64,000 nt of DNA from contig JAPPNN010000022.1 in NCBI GenBank assembly GCA_028873815.1, forward strand, positions 21,821 through 85,820, read 5' to 3'. This DNA is from Gemmatimonadota bacterium (GTDB lineage Bacteria > Gemmatimonadota > Gemmatimonadetes > Longimicrobiales > Gaopeijiaceae). Positions 44,230 through 53,836 of this stretch are shown in pieces. Positions within the stretch are counted from its first letter, which is position 1. The number at the start of each line of letters is the position of its first letter. The position numbers and the translations under genes were made by a program. The notes beneath the pieces were generated by a model. The model was not told the origin of the DNA. It saw only the letters and a list, made by a program, of their open reading frames with translations, and made no database searches.

Positions 44230-45074
44230 GCTTCACCTCTCGCGCTCAGTGCCGGAGCCGGCGCACGCCCGGCCACCTCCGACAGCACCTGGGCCAGGAG
44301 GTCGGGACGATCGGTCTGGATACCGTCGACACCCCAGTCCAGCAGCCTCCGCATGTCGTCCGGCTCGTCGACCGTCCACACATGCACGGGCATGTTCGCG
44401 GCATGGGCGGCGCGGACGAATGCGGGCGTGAGCACGCGTAGCCGCCCCGACCGTTCCGGGACCTGAAAGGCGTCCGCGGCGGGCACATACCACCGTCCGA
44501 CGACGGGAACCCGATGCAGGAGCCAGAACGGCACGATCTGTCTGCGCGACGCACCCCAGGGCCCCGGATAGCCGCGGGCCGCGACCCGGGTGGCCTCGTA
44601 TTCGGCTCCGATGAGGACGCGATGCTCCGCACTCGCCGACCGGATCGCCCTCGCCAGGGGACCGGCCGCCGCCGCGGCCTTGGGCTCCACGATGATCCGG
44701 GTCGTGGGGAAGGCCTCCAGGACCTCGTCGAACAGGGGAATGCGAACGCCCCGACCCCTGTGCGAGGGCTGACCGGCCAGGTCGAGAAAGCGAAAGCCCG
44801 CATCCAGCTTCCGGATCGTGCTCCAGTTCATCTCGTGCACGGCCCCGCTTCCGTTCGTGGTGCGGTCGACGGTCTCGTCATGAATGACCACGACCCTTCC
44901 ATCGGCGGTGAGCCGGACATCCATCTCAAGGACATCGGCGTCCCAGTCCTCCAGCGCGCAGCGGAACGCCGCCAGGGTGTTTTCCGGCCGCAGCCGCGCG
45001 CCGCCGCGGTGGGCCATGAGCAAAGGCGCGCCGCCGAAGAAGGCGTGACCCGGACGCGGGCGGAGAAGGCTCAC
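44226..45074 (-). CDS. ugpQ: Glycerophosphodiester phosphodiesterase
   Basis: 282 residues. Motifs of the GDPD family: MAHRGGARLRPENTLAAF (catalytic His and metal-binding Glu), LEMDVRLTADGRVVVIHDE (Glu and Asp ligands, second catalytic His), IIVEPKA, and a C-terminal VHVWTVDEPDDMRRLLDWGVDGIQTDRPD. It has no signal peptide and should act in the cytoplasm, splitting glycerophosphodiesters into glycerol-3-phosphate and an alcohol. The upstream 24 residues before MAHRGG are part of the frame but may not all be needed. Confidence 0.9.
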   Translation of the reverse strand: MSLLRPRPGHAFFGGAPLLMAHRGGARLRPENTLAAFRCALEDWDADVLEMDVRLTADGRVVVIHDETVDRTTNGSGAVHEMNWSTIRKLDAGFRFLDLAGQPSHRGRGVRIPLFDEVLEAFPTTRIIVEPKAAAAAGPLARAIRSASAEHRVLIGAEYEATRVAARGYPGPWGASRRQIVPFWLLHRVPVVGRWYVPAADAFQVPERSGRLRVLTPAFVRAAHAANMPVHVWTVDEPDDMRRLLDWGVDGIQTDRPDLLAQVLSEVAGRAPAPALSARGEA

Positions 45075-45107
45075 CGGATGTTCCCTCCGAATCTTCGGGA
45101 CACGACA

Positions 45108-45869
45108 CTAGTGGCGAATCCGGCGCGCTACGAAGTCGAACAGGGCGGGCGGCAGCGATCTGGCCATGGCGGCCGGCAGCGCCATCTGCCACGGGAAGGC
45201 CAGGGACCGGCGACGTGCCCGGATCGCGCGCGCGATTCGGTCCAGGGCGGGCTCCAGTTCGACCATGAAGGGCCGCACCGAGTTCTCGCCCCCGGTCATC
45301 GCGGTGCGAACGAAGCCGGGGCTTACAATGGTCACGGCAATCCCCCTGTTGCGAAGATCCAGGCGGAGGCTCTCGAAGAAGCCGATCATGGCCGCCTTGG
45401 ACGCACAATAGGCCGGCCGCCGGGGCAACCCGCAGTAGCCCGCCAGGCTGGCCACCGCCACCAGGTGTCCCGAGCCCCGGGCCAGCATCTCCGGCAGCAA
45501 CGCTTCGACCGCGTGCACGGCCCCCAGGAAATTGACCCGCATCACGAGTTCGACCTCGTCACCGTTCAACTCGTCGACGGGCATGTGCGAGCCCATTCCG
45601 GCGTTGGCTACCAAAAGGTCCACAGGACCCAGTTCAGCACTGCAGTTTTCGACGGCTTGCCGCACCTGCTCGCGCTCCGATACGTCGCAGCGGTGAACGG
45701 ACGCGGTCCCGCCGCGCTCTCCGATCTCGGCAGCCACCTCGCGCAGGTGACCCGCGCGGCGGGCCACCAGACCGACGGCGTATCCGTCCCGCGCCAGTCG
45801 CAGGGCGAGACCCCGCCCGATGCCGGACGAAGCGCCGGTCAAAAGGGCTACTGGTCGTTCACCCGCCAT
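45108..45869 (-). CDS. Short-chain dehydrogenase/reductase
   Basis: 253 residues. Rossmann nucleotide site TGASSGIGRG, the NAG motif (VANAGMG), Ser of the active site (VASLAGYCG) and the YxxxK motif YCASK are all present, so it is a catalytically competent classical SDR. The C-terminal part is basic and hydrophobic (PWQMALPAAMARSLPPALFDFVARRIRH), as in SDRs of lipid metabolism. The substrate is unknown. It lies between the S46 peptidase and the GDPD genes. Confidence 0.9.
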   Translation of the reverse strand: MAGERPVALLTGASSGIGRGLALRLARDGYAVGLVARRAGHLREVAAEIGERGGTASVHRCDVSEREQVRQAVENCSAELGPVDLLVANAGMGSHMPVDELNGDEVELVMRVNFLGAVHAVEALLPEMLARGSGHLVAVASLAGYCGLPRRPAYCASKAAMIGFFESLRLDLRNRGIAVTIVSPGFVRTAMTGGENSVRPFMVELEPALDRIARAIRARRRSLAFPWQMALPAAMARSLPPALFDFVARRIRH

Positions 45870-45878
45870 CGCCGCGGC

Positions 45879-48176
45879 TCAGGGAAGACGGCCCGTGGTG
45901 AGTTCCTCGGCGATCCATCCGGCGCCGTAGACGTCCCGGAGCGCCTCCAGTATGCCCCGCGCATCCACCGCGACCGATCGGTTGAGTTCCGGCATGTAGA
46001 TGTAGTCTCCCGGGAGGCTCTGGATGTTCCCGTCGAAGACCAGGCCCACGATCTCCAGGTCTCGATTCACCACCGGTGAGCCGGAGTTCCCGCCGATGAT
46101 GTCCGCGGTGCTCACGAAATTCAACGGCGTGGCAAGGTCGAAATCTGCGGACGGGCTTCTCCAGCGTTCGGGAAGCGCCCATTCGTCGGAGCCCGGATTC
46201 GAGTAGTGCCGGTCGTACAGCCCGTGGAAGGTAGTGTGGGCGGGCGCCAGCGTACCGTTGTAGGGGTACCCCGAAACCACACCGTCCGCCAGGCGGAGCG
46301 AGAACGTCGCGTCCGGCGGCACCCGCGTGCCGTCCACCTCGAACCGGGCACGTCCGAGACGGGCCGCGATCTCCTCTTCTTCCGGCGCCACCGAGGCCAT
46401 GAGCCCCTGGAACGGGCCGAATCGTGCGAAGAACCCCTGCAGCACGGCAAACGCCGGTTCCGTCGCCGGGTTGAGCGCTCCAGCCAGCAACGCCTCTTCC
46501 GCGGCCGCCGAGTCGGCCAGTGCCGAAGTAAAAAGCAACGCCGCCGCCGCTTCTCCCGGACTGCGTCCCTGGAGAATCATCCGCACGCCAGCGTCGTCCT
46601 CGCCAAATGCCTCGACCACGTCGTCGTAGCGGGCGCGCAGCAGGGCCTCGTCGAGCTCGGCTGGCCGGTTCGGCACCTCGCGAAGCTGCTCCGCGTAGCC
46701 GTCGAGTTCCTCCTGGGTCGCTCCGCTCTGCTGCCCGATCAGGTATTGGAACGCCGCGAATGCCCGCAGAATCGGCGACGCCTCGTAGTCGGGGCTGCCG
46801 AAGACCGCGAAGGCGTTGATCTCGGCCGCCATGGTCGCCTTTTGTGCTTGCAGTTCGGCCATTTCGGCGAATAACGGCAGGTAGGCCGCCGCAAGTACGG
46901 AGTCGCCCTCGAGGGATTGGCGGAAGCTGCGTTCCGCGGCGGTCCTGCGCGCCATTACATACGGGTCCTGGAGTCCCTCCAGCATCCCTCGGAAAGCCTT
47001 CTGCGAATTGAGCAGCCCGAAGACGCTGTTGCGAACCTCATCGATCCCAGGCTCGTCCTCGCGTCCCATGACATACCCCTGGATCGCCTCGATCCGCGAG
47101 GCGAGGAAGGCCAGGAGCGCGGGCATCTCCACATCGCGCCGATACTCGAGCTCGGCAACGGTCTGCAGACGCGAGGTGCTCCCCGGATTGCCGATGATGA
47201 AGACGAGATCGTCGGTCGCGGCCCCGGAAGTGCTCCAGCGGAAATGGTCGTCGGTGCCGACCGGCTGACCGTCGTCGCCGTAGAGTCGAAAAAACGCGAA
47301 GTCGAGCGAATAGCGTGGATAGGTAAAGTTGTCGGGGTCGCCGCCGAAGTAGCCGAGTTGCAGTTCGGGTGCCATCACGAGTTTGGCCTGGCTGTATCGC
47401 CTGAAGACATAGGCGGAATAGAGGCCGCCGTTGTAGAGCGAAACGACCTCGACCGCGATCCCCGCCTCTTCCCCCCCGCGTTCACCGGCGATCCGATCGG
47501 CTACCGCCTCGCTCAGGCTGTCCCGGACCTCGCTCCGGGCCTCGGCATCGGCGGCGGCGTCGACGGCCGACCGGATCTCGGCGGAAACGTCCACGATTTC
47601 GATGAGTTGGTCTGCTTCGAAGTCGGTGACCGTGCGTTCCTCTTGCGGCGAGGCCGCGAAGAAACCGTCATCCAGGAGATTCTCTCCTTCCCTGGACACC
47701 TGCGTGACAAAGTCGCGGGCGCAGTGGTGGTTGGTCATGACGAGGCCGTTGGGCGAAACCAGCGAAGCCGAGCAGTTGGGAATCCTGAGGGCCCCGAGAC
47801 GGGCGCGCTCGTACCAGTCGGCGTCCGGTGAGAACGCGTAGGTCGCCTCCAGGTACGCGGTCGGCGGCGCGTCGAAGGTCCACATCTTGCCGTTGTCGAA
47901 GGCACCGGCCCGGACCGTGTCGAAGGAGGAGGCGATGGTGGGAGCGCCGGCCGGAGCCAGGGCCTCGTCGCCGGCGGACGAGGGGTCACCGGCGAGATTC
48001 GCGGCCTCGGCACCCGCCGGCGGAGCATCCATGTCGGTTGGTGGCCGGGGCACGGGAGTCGCGACCGGAGTGCCCCCGGCACAGGCCGCCAGCAACAGAG
48101 CGAGCGTCCCGACCCGGAGCGGGCCGGAACTTCCGCCTCGGGTCGGCGAAGCGTGGAGAGTCGAGCCGGTGAGCAT
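45879..48176 (-). CDS. S46-family dipeptidyl peptidase (DPP7/DPP11 type), lipoprotein
   Basis: 765 residues from the ATG at 48,176 (AGGA eight bases upstream); the frame continues to 48,962 through the endonuclease gene on the other strand and is not coding there. Lipobox LAAC with Cys32. The trypsin-like S46 core shows the catalytic His in LVMTNHHCA, the Asp region (GYFGGDPDNFTYPRYSLDFAF), and the Ser in GGNSGSPVVNRDLEIVGLVFDGN. The family releases dipeptides from peptide N-termini in the periplasm. First gene of the run ending at ftsH. Confidence 0.92.
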   Translation of the reverse strand: MLTGSTLHASPTRGGSSGPLRVGTLALLLAACAGGTPVATPVPRPPTDMDAPPAGAEAANLAGDPSSAGDEALAPAGAPTIASSFDTVRAGAFDNGKMWTFDAPPTAYLEATYAFSPDADWYERARLGALRIPNCSASLVSPNGLVMTNHHCARDFVTQVSREGENLLDDGFFAASPQEERTVTDFEADQLIEIVDVSAEIRSAVDAAADAEARSEVRDSLSEAVADRIAGERGGEEAGIAVEVVSLYNGGLYSAYVFRRYSQAKLVMAPELQLGYFGGDPDNFTYPRYSLDFAFFRLYGDDGQPVGTDDHFRWSTSGAATDDLVFIIGNPGSTSRLQTVAELEYRRDVEMPALLAFLASRIEAIQGYVMGREDEPGIDEVRNSVFGLLNSQKAFRGMLEGLQDPYVMARRTAAERSFRQSLEGDSVLAAAYLPLFAEMAELQAQKATMAAEINAFAVFGSPDYEASPILRAFAAFQYLIGQQSGATQEELDGYAEQLREVPNRPAELDEALLRARYDDVVEAFGEDDAGVRMILQGRSPGEAAAALLFTSALADSAAAEEALLAGALNPATEPAFAVLQGFFARFGPFQGLMASVAPEEEEIAARLGRARFEVDGTRVPPDATFSLRLADGVVSGYPYNGTLAPAHTTFHGLYDRHYSNPGSDEWALPERWRSPSADFDLATPLNFVSTADIIGGNSGSPVVNRDLEIVGLVFDGNIQSLPGDYIYMPELNRSVAVDARGILEALRDVYGAGWIAEELTTGRLP

Positions 48177-48314
48177 CAAGAGTGTCCTGTTGGAATGGGT
48201 GCGTCGCCCGTGCCGCTGTGCCCGGACGAGGTCGGGTGCTGGAAAGGTCAAGCCGCCGCGCACCCAATTGCAAGTGACTTGCCGGCACTCCCGGCCCTGC
48301 GGACGTTGGAGTCC

Positions 48315-49172
48315 ATGTCCACGTACGACGAACTCGGCGCGCACGTCTCCACGGCTGGCGGTATCCACCACGCACCGGGCCGAGCCGCCGAGATCGGCGC
48401 GGGAGTCTTTCAGATCTTCACCAAGCAGCCGAGTCGATGGGCCGAGCCGCGGTTGGACGCGAGCATCGTGAGGGACTTCCAGGCGGCGACCGAGCGCAAC
48501 GGCGTCCGGTTCACCGTCTCGCACGACTCCTATCTCATCAACCTCGCAAGTCCCGATCGCGCGCTTTGGCGCCGCTCTGCCGATTGCTTCCGGGGCGAAC
48601 TCGCACGAGCCGCGACCCTCGGCCTGGACGCCGTGGTCACCCATCCCGGAAATGCCACGGACGGAGACCCGGACAGCGGTATCGAGCGCAACGCGACAGC
48701 CATCGCCGAGGCCCTGCAAGCCGTCGCCGGCCCGCGCGTGCTGCTGGAACTCACCGCCGGCACCGGCACCTCGGTCGGAGGCACCTTCGAGGAGCTGAAC
48801 CGGATCATGCGGCTCATTCCCGCGCCAATGAACGACCGTGTAGGCGTTTGTTTCGACACCTGCCACGCGTGGGTTGGCGGACTGGCCCTCGACGCGGACT
48901 TCGCCGGAGTCTGGATGCGGGCGGACGACACGTTCGGCGCGCACAGAATCGAGCTTTTCCACCTGAACGATGCCAAGGCCCCGTTCGGCTCACGTTTGGA
49001 CCGGCACGCCAACATCGGCGAGGGTACCATCGGCGTAGAGCCGTTCCGCCGCTTGATGAATGCCCGCCGATTCCATCGGGTGCCCAAGATCCTGGAGACC
49101 CCGAAGGGCGACGACGGCGTCACGGCGGACCTCCGTAACCTGGCGGTGCTGCGGAGCCTGAGAGGGACTTGA
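48315..49172 (+). CDS. nfo: Endonuclease IV (AP endonuclease)
   Basis: 285 residues from the ATG at 48,315 with GGAG three bases upstream. The TIM-barrel metal-site motifs of endonuclease IV are present: LGAHVSTAGGI, FQIFTKQPSRW, THPGNATDGD, LLELTAGTGTSVGGTFEEL, GVCFDTCHAWVGG, HLNDAK with RHANIGEG, and LETPKGDDG. It cuts at abasic sites in base-excision repair. Transcribed divergently from the S46 gene, with 138 bases between starts in which no clear promoter was recognised. Confidence 0.95.
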   Translation: MSTYDELGAHVSTAGGIHHAPGRAAEIGAGVFQIFTKQPSRWAEPRLDASIVRDFQAATERNGVRFTVSHDSYLINLASPDRALWRRSADCFRGELARAATLGLDAVVTHPGNATDGDPDSGIERNATAIAEALQAVAGPRVLLELTAGTGTSVGGTFEELNRIMRLIPAPMNDRVGVCFDTCHAWVGGLALDADFAGVWMRADDTFGAHRIELFHLNDAKAPFGSRLDRHANIGEGTIGVEPFRRLMNARRFHRVPKILETPKGDDGVTADLRNLAVLRSLRGT

Positions 49173-49206
49173 CCGGCTGTAGCGGTTCCGCGCCGGATCC
49201 CGCTTC

Positions 49207-49995
49207 TCAGCGGCGCCGGCGTTCCCGCCGGGCGGCGGCCATCTCCACGAGGCGGCGCAGCTCTGCGATGGGCTCCGGATGGTCGTCCACCTGCAACCGG
49301 AGCACCACATCGTTGTTCAGCCATACACCCATGTCTTCACCGACCACCAGCATCGCGGCCGACTGCATTCCGCGCGTGTCGCCGCCCGCCGCCTGACCGG
49401 CCTCAAGGGCGGCCTGCAGGCGGAGCGAGATGTGGCCGCCCGTCGATTCGAACGCCTCGACCATATCGTCTACCACCTCGGGACCCGCCAGGATGTTGCC
49501 TTGCGCCGAGCAGTACTCGCCGATGCGGTGTCCCGCCCATTCGCTGGCCCGGGGGCCGGTGTGGGTCACCACCTCGCCGCGCCCATTCATGATGGAGAAC
49601 TGCCTGCCTTCCCTCGTCCACCGCTCCGGGTCGGGGTCCGGGTCGCGCGCGAGGATCTCACGGACCGCGTCCGCGGGCGAATACCCCTCCTTCAGAAGCT
49701 GTAGCCCCTGGGGACCGTAGCTAACGTCGACGATCGCCTGCGTGGCGACCACCCCGACCCCCGCCTCTCCCCAGATGACACCGTTGCCCACCGAGAACAC
49801 GCGCGACTGCACCGCCACGCCCACCTCGCCCGTCTCCGGGTCGAATCCTACGATGGAAAACGTGCCCACATGGGGTTCGGTGACTTCAACCCGCACTTCC
49901 GGAGGCTCCGGGGACTCCGACTGCGCTGCGACGGGTAAAGCTTCCCCTACGCTGCACACCACCAATAGCGCGGTGATCCTCGCGATCATTCTCAT
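49207..49995 (-). CDS. DUF1028 protein, secreted
   Basis: 262 residues from the ATG at 49,995, chosen because AGGAGGG lies just upstream; a longer start at 50,010 would place that site inside the gene. A signal peptide (ITALLVVCSVGEALPVAAQ) is followed by the DUF1028 Ntn-hydrolase-like core: HVGTFSIVGFDPETGEVGVAVQSRVFSVG, ATQAIVDVSYGPQGLQLL, and NILAGPEVVDDMVEAF. The function is unknown; the family is often near peptidases, as here near S46. It converges on nfo. Confidence 0.88.
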   Translation of the reverse strand: MRMIARITALLVVCSVGEALPVAAQSESPEPPEVRVEVTEPHVGTFSIVGFDPETGEVGVAVQSRVFSVGNGVIWGEAGVGVVATQAIVDVSYGPQGLQLLKEGYSPADAVREILARDPDPDPERWTREGRQFSIMNGRGEVVTHTGPRASEWAGHRIGEYCSAQGNILAGPEVVDDMVEAFESTGGHISLRLQAALEAGQAAGGDTRGMQSAAMLVVGEDMGVWLNNDVVLRLQVDDHPEPIAELRRLVEMAAARRERRRR

Positions 49996-50068
49996 GATGA
50001 CCCTCCTCATCGGTTCGGCTCTCCCGGGAATCTGGCGTCACCAACAGCCTACCGGATAGGTTCCCGCG

Positions 50069-50980
50069 ATGTCTACGATACCACTTCGGCCCCTTGGATT
50101 CGGCGAGATTCTCGACGGCGCGGTGCAGCTCTACCGCCGCGATTTCGGTCTCTACTATCTCATCGCCCTGCTGGGGGCGCTACCCGGCTACATTCTCGCC
50201 CTGCTCTTCGAGCCGGAGCTGTCCAGCTTGCTCGGCGACGGTGCTTCCGGTTTCGACGCGCTGTTCGCGGAGCTGCCCGTCGTGGCGGCGGTAGGGGTCG
50301 TGTCGGGAGCAATGGCGTGGGTGGGCGTCCTGGCTGTCGCGGCGGCGATGGTCGAGCGGATCGGGGAACGGCCGGCATCGGTGGGCCGGGCCTACCTGGA
50401 CGCCGTACGGTACCTGCCTCGCGCGGCGGGAGCGGCGCTGCTCGCTTTCTTCGGTTTCATCGTCGTCGGCGTCGTGGTCCTGGTGGTCAGCACCCCCGTG
50501 GCCGGAGCTCTCATCGCCACCGGAAACGCGCTGATGGCGATCGTGGCGTTCCTCGTGTTCCTGTTGCCGATCATGGCGGTGGGGCTCGCCTGGCTTGCCG
50601 CGACCTTCGGGATTCTGCCGGCGGTGATCATCGAGAACCGGCCGGCCATGGACGCCCTGCACCGCTCCTTCAGCCTCTGCAACGGGGGTTGGCTGCGGGT
50701 CATCGGCATCATGTTGGTCGCTCAGATCATCAACCTCGCGCCCGGCTTCGCCGTCCAGGCCCTGTTCGGCATTGACAACCTCTTCCTCTCACCGGAGGAA
50801 CTGGGCACTATCGACTCGGGCAGGCAATGGCTGCTCAACACGGCCAGCTTCGTCATTTCGCCACTGACGACCCCCTTCATGGTGGGGAGCATCCTGATGC
50901 TCTTTCACGACCGCCGCGTCCGGAAGGAAGCGTATGATCTCGAGACGGCGGCGGGGATCATGGATTCCGGCACCCCGTGA
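50069..50980 (+). CDS. Multi-pass membrane protein of the MoxR/DUF58 cluster
   Basis: 303 residues with about six transmembrane helices (for example YLIALLGALPGYILALLF, VAAVGVVSGAMAWVGVLAVAAAM, ALLAFFGFIVVGVVVLVVST, LMAIVAFLVFLLPIMAVGLAW and a helix near 215-235). The N-terminus PLRPLGFGEILDGAVQLYRRDF and the central ENRPAMDALHRSFSLCNGGW are the hallmark of membrane proteins related to the GDPD membrane domain that lie beside DUF4129 genes. The function is unknown. First gene of a five-gene plus-strand operon; the next gene overlaps its stop by 4 bases. Confidence 0.8.
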   Translation: MSTIPLRPLGFGEILDGAVQLYRRDFGLYYLIALLGALPGYILALLFEPELSSLLGDGASGFDALFAELPVVAAVGVVSGAMAWVGVLAVAAAMVERIGERPASVGRAYLDAVRYLPRAAGAALLAFFGFIVVGVVVLVVSTPVAGALIATGNALMAIVAFLVFLLPIMAVGLAWLAATFGILPAVIIENRPAMDALHRSFSLCNGGWLRVIGIMLVAQIINLAPGFAVQALFGIDNLFLSPEELGTIDSGRQWLLNTASFVISPLTTPFMVGSILMLFHDRRVRKEAYDLETAAGIMDSGTP

Positions 50981-51639
50981 ATCAGCTCCCCGAGCCGGGC
51001 GAAGTCGCGCGGACGCTCCGGGAGATCCTGGCCGGCCCCGAGTTCGTCACCTTCGGCGAACCGGGAAGGTGGCAGTTTCTGACGTGGATCTGGCAGAAGC
51101 TCGTTGAAATCTGGATCTGGCTGCAACGCCTGACGGGCGATGGTATCGAGGGGGTCGCGGAGATCCTTGTGATCGTCGTTCCGCTTGTGGTACTCGTGGT
51201 TGCGGCCCTCGTCGTCTCCAGACATGGCCGGGGGTTGCTTCCCGGACACCAGGGCGACGACCCGGGGCTGACCGCGGAAGGGCCTCCGCGGAAGGCTGGC
51301 GAGTGGCTGAGCATGGCGAGTGAACGGGCGATCCGGGGCGAGCTGCGCCCGGCCGCAACGGCGCTCTACCAGGGATTCCTGCTGACTCTTGAGCAGCAGG
51401 GGACGCTTTCCTTCCACAACTCCAAGACCCCCGGCGACTACGCACTCGAACTGGCCCGGGGCCGGGCCGCCGCCCGGGAGCCCACGAGTCCGGGCAGCAG
51501 ATTCCTGACCGCCTTCCAAGACTTCTCCTTCGGAAGGGATCGCCCTTCGGTTTCGGAGTATGCAGGACTCGAGAGTCTGGCCAGGGAAGCGGGGTGCCCG
51601 GTCAGTCAGCCAGAGGGCGAGTCGAGGTACGATGAGTGA
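50977..51639 (+). CDS. DUF4129 membrane protein
   Basis: 220 residues, GTG start in a GTGA overlap. One transmembrane helix (ILVIVVPLVVLVVAALVV, about 68-85) precedes the cytoplasmic DUF4129 domain (ASERAIRGELRPAATALYQGFLLTLEQQG, TPGDYALEL). Such proteins accompany MoxR ATPases and DUF58 proteins in bacterial envelope or metal-insertion modules; no catalytic residues are known. Confidence 0.8.
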   Translation: MNQLPEPGEVARTLREILAGPEFVTFGEPGRWQFLTWIWQKLVEIWIWLQRLTGDGIEGVAEILVIVVPLVVLVVAALVVSRHGRGLLPGHQGDDPGLTAEGPPRKAGEWLSMASERAIRGELRPAATALYQGFLLTLEQQGTLSFHNSKTPGDYALELARGRAAAREPTSPGSRFLTAFQDFSFGRDRPSVSEYAGLESLAREAGCPVSQPEGESRYDE

Positions 51640-52882
51640 TCCCGACGGCAGACCCGGGGCGCGGTGGCGGCGACCCGCCCTGTGGGTGGCCGTGGTACTT
51701 GTCTTCGCACTCGGGGTCGGATTCCTGGCCCGGCCTCAGGGCCAGCGGGCGACGAGCCTGCAGCGCAGTTCGCTACGGACGACTCCGGACGGTGTGGCCG
51801 CCCTCGCTCGCGCGATCGAGCATTTGGGCCGCCACACCCACCCACGCACCACGCCGCTGGCGGACGCCGACCCGGTCCGCGGCACCATTGTTCTGCTGCG
51901 CCCGCAACTCTTCGCGACGCCGCGCGAGGTCCAGGCCCTTCTGGATCACGTGAGGGATGGCGGCACGCTGCTGTACTCTCCCTTTTTTTCTCCGTCGGTG
52001 CCGTACCCGCTGGAAACTCCTCTGGCCGACTCGCTCGGCGTGTACTTTCGCGAGCGGTCGCCGCTGGAGGAGTTTCGTGGTGACAGCCTGCGGCACGCCG
52101 AGTGGACGGACCATGCTCTGACGGAAGGGCTTGGTCCACCCGGGCGCGTCGATCACGGCTTCCGCGTACTGGGGGTGGACGATGATTCGGTCGCAGCCCG
52201 GGTCGGAGACGTCCAGCGTCTGCTGACGACGAAGGACTCCGACGAGGATACGTGGACCGCTGCCGCGGAGCTCGGGCTGGGCGAGGGGCGGGTGGTGATG
52301 CTGACAAGCGCGGAACCCCTTTCCAATGGGCGGGCGGGCGATGATCCCCTTGCGGTCCTCGCGGTCAGGGCGGCTCTCGCCCATACCGCACTGGACGACA
52401 CCGTCTTCTTCGCCGAGTATCACCAGCGGATCCGCGGGTCGCTCACGCGCGCCCAGGCAATAAGGAACTTCTTCCTTGACAGCCCTGGCGGCCGGGCTCT
52501 TCTGCACCTCATTGTGCTGAGTTTTCTGATCCTCGCGTGCGTGGGGCTTCGCTTCGGAGCGCCGATGCCCCGCGTGGCCCCGCCCGACCGCGAACGCAGG
52601 TCGCCGCTGGAACACGTCTCGGCGCTCGGTGACCTCTATCGCAAGGCGGGCGCCAGCCACACCGCCGCCCTGCGGCTGCTGTCCCGGCTCGCACGGGCCG
52701 CACGCCACCCACCCCCCCGTGACAGGGCCGAGGCCAACGCGATGCTACGCAAGCTCGCGACGTCGGAAGGCCGTAACAGCCCGCTGGACAAGGTCCGGCA
52801 AGGCCTGGGGGACGAGCCCCCGAATCTGCCGGCGATCGCCGCCGGTATCGACGAACACCTCGCAAGGAGGTCCAGCCCATGA
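51632..52882 (+). CDS. DUF4350 membrane protein
   Basis: 416 residues from the ATG at 51,632 (GAGG four bases upstream). A transmembrane helix near the N-terminus ([17 protein letters not shown]) precedes the DUF4350 domain, recognisable from [47 protein letters not shown] and [19 protein letters not shown]; a second helix ([19 protein letters not shown]) lies near residue 305, followed by a helical tail. It overlaps the DUF4129 gene by eight bases and the MoxR gene by four. Confidence 0.85.
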   Translation: MSDPDGRPGARWRRPALWVAVVLVFALGVGFLARPQGQRATSLQRSSLRTTPDGVAALARAIEHLGRHTHPRTTPLADADPVRGTIVLLRPQLFATPREVQALLDHVRDGGTLLYSPFFSPSVPYPLETPLADSLGVYFRERSPLEEFRGDSLRHAEWTDHALTEGLGPPGRVDHGFRVLGVDDDSVAARVGDVQRLLTTKDSDEDTWTAAAELGLGEGRVVMLTSAEPLSNGRAGDDPLAVLAVRAALAHTALDDTVFFAEYHQRIRGSLTRAQAIRNFFLDSPGGRALLHLIVLSFLILACVGLRFGAPMPRVAPPDRERRSPLEHVSALGDLYRKAGASHTAALRLLSRLARAARHPPPRDRAEANAMLRKLATSEGRNSPLDKVRQGLGDEPPNLPAIAAGIDEHLARRSSP

Positions 52883-53820
52883 CATCGCCGGACGCGGCGT
52901 TGCGCCTGCTCGGCGATCTCGAGCAGGTCGTGCTCGGCCAGCAGGCCGTGCTCAGACAACTCATGATCACCCTTCTCGCCCGAGGACACGCGCTCGTCGA
53001 GGGCGTCCCCGGAACCGCCAAGACCCTGGCGGTACGAGCCCTGGCCCGGGGGCTCGGCCTGGGATTCGGGAGGGTCCAGTTCACTCCCGACCTCATGCCT
53101 ACCGACCTGATCGGCGTGAACATCCTGGGCGAAACGGGCTTCACCTACCGACCCGGACCGGTGTTCGCCGATCTGCTGCTTGCCGACGAAATCAACCGGG
53201 CGCCCCCCAAGACCCAGGCGGCGCTGCTCGAGGCGATGGAGGAACGGCAAGTGACCGTCGACGGAAGGACGCGCGCGCTGCCCGCCCCCTTCACCGTATT
53301 CGCCACACAGAACCCGGTAGAGTACGAAGGCACCTACCCGCTCCCCGAGGCGCAGGTGGACCGGTTCCTGATGAAGATCGTGGTGGACTATCCACCGGCC
53401 GAGGCGGAACAGGCGATCCTCGACCGCCATAAGGCCGGGTTCAGGGCCGACGACGAGACGACCTATTCCATGGGCGAGACCATGACCCGCGAGGAGCTGC
53501 TCGAGCGGCGCGCGGCGGTCGACGGCGTGCACATGGACGAACGCGTCCGACGCTACGTCACCGACATCGTGCGGGCCACGCGGGATGACGCCGCCTTCGT
53601 GCTGGGAGCGAGTCCCCGTGCAGGGGTTGCGCTGTTCCAGGCCGCTCGCGCCGAAGCCTACCTGCAAGGCCGCGACTTCGTGACCCCCGACGACGTCAAG
53701 TCACTCTCCTTTCCCGTCCTTCGGCACCGCGTGGTGCTTACCGCGGAAGCCGAGGTGGAAGGACGCTCCTCGGACGACGAACTCAGGTCGCTGCTCGAGA
53801 CGCTGGAGGCACCCCGCTAG
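52879..53820 (+). CDS. MoxR-family AAA+ ATPase
   Basis: 313 residues. Walker A GVPGTAKT at 42-49, Walker [32 protein letters not shown] starting at 98 (quoted key part LLLADEINR), sensor [21 protein letters not shown] (key residues TQNP), and the MoxR C-terminal [15 protein letters not shown] are complete. MoxR ATPases act with VWA- or DUF58-domain partners to remodel proteins. Its start overlaps the DUF4350 stop as ATGA, and the DUF58 gene follows after 16 bases. Confidence 0.95.
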   Translation: MTSPDAALRLLGDLEQVVLGQQAVLRQLMITLLARGHALVEGVPGTAKTLAVRALARGLGLGFGRVQFTPDLMPTDLIGVNILGETGFTYRPGPVFADLLLADEINRAPPKTQAALLEAMEERQVTVDGRTRALPAPFTVFATQNPVEYEGTYPLPEAQVDRFLMKIVVDYPPAEAEQAILDRHKAGFRADDETTYSMGETMTREELLERRAAVDGVHMDERVRRYVTDIVRATRDDAAFVLGASPRAGVALFQAARAEAYLQGRDFVTPDDVKSLSFPVLRHRVVLTAEAEVEGRSSDDELRSLLETLEAPR

Positions 53821-53836
53821 TGCCGGTACGCTCCGA

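Noticed and set aside
48177..48962. N-terminal extension of the S46 peptidase frame
   Set aside because: It lies antisense to endonuclease IV and precedes a good ribosome site and lipoprotein signal at 48,176.
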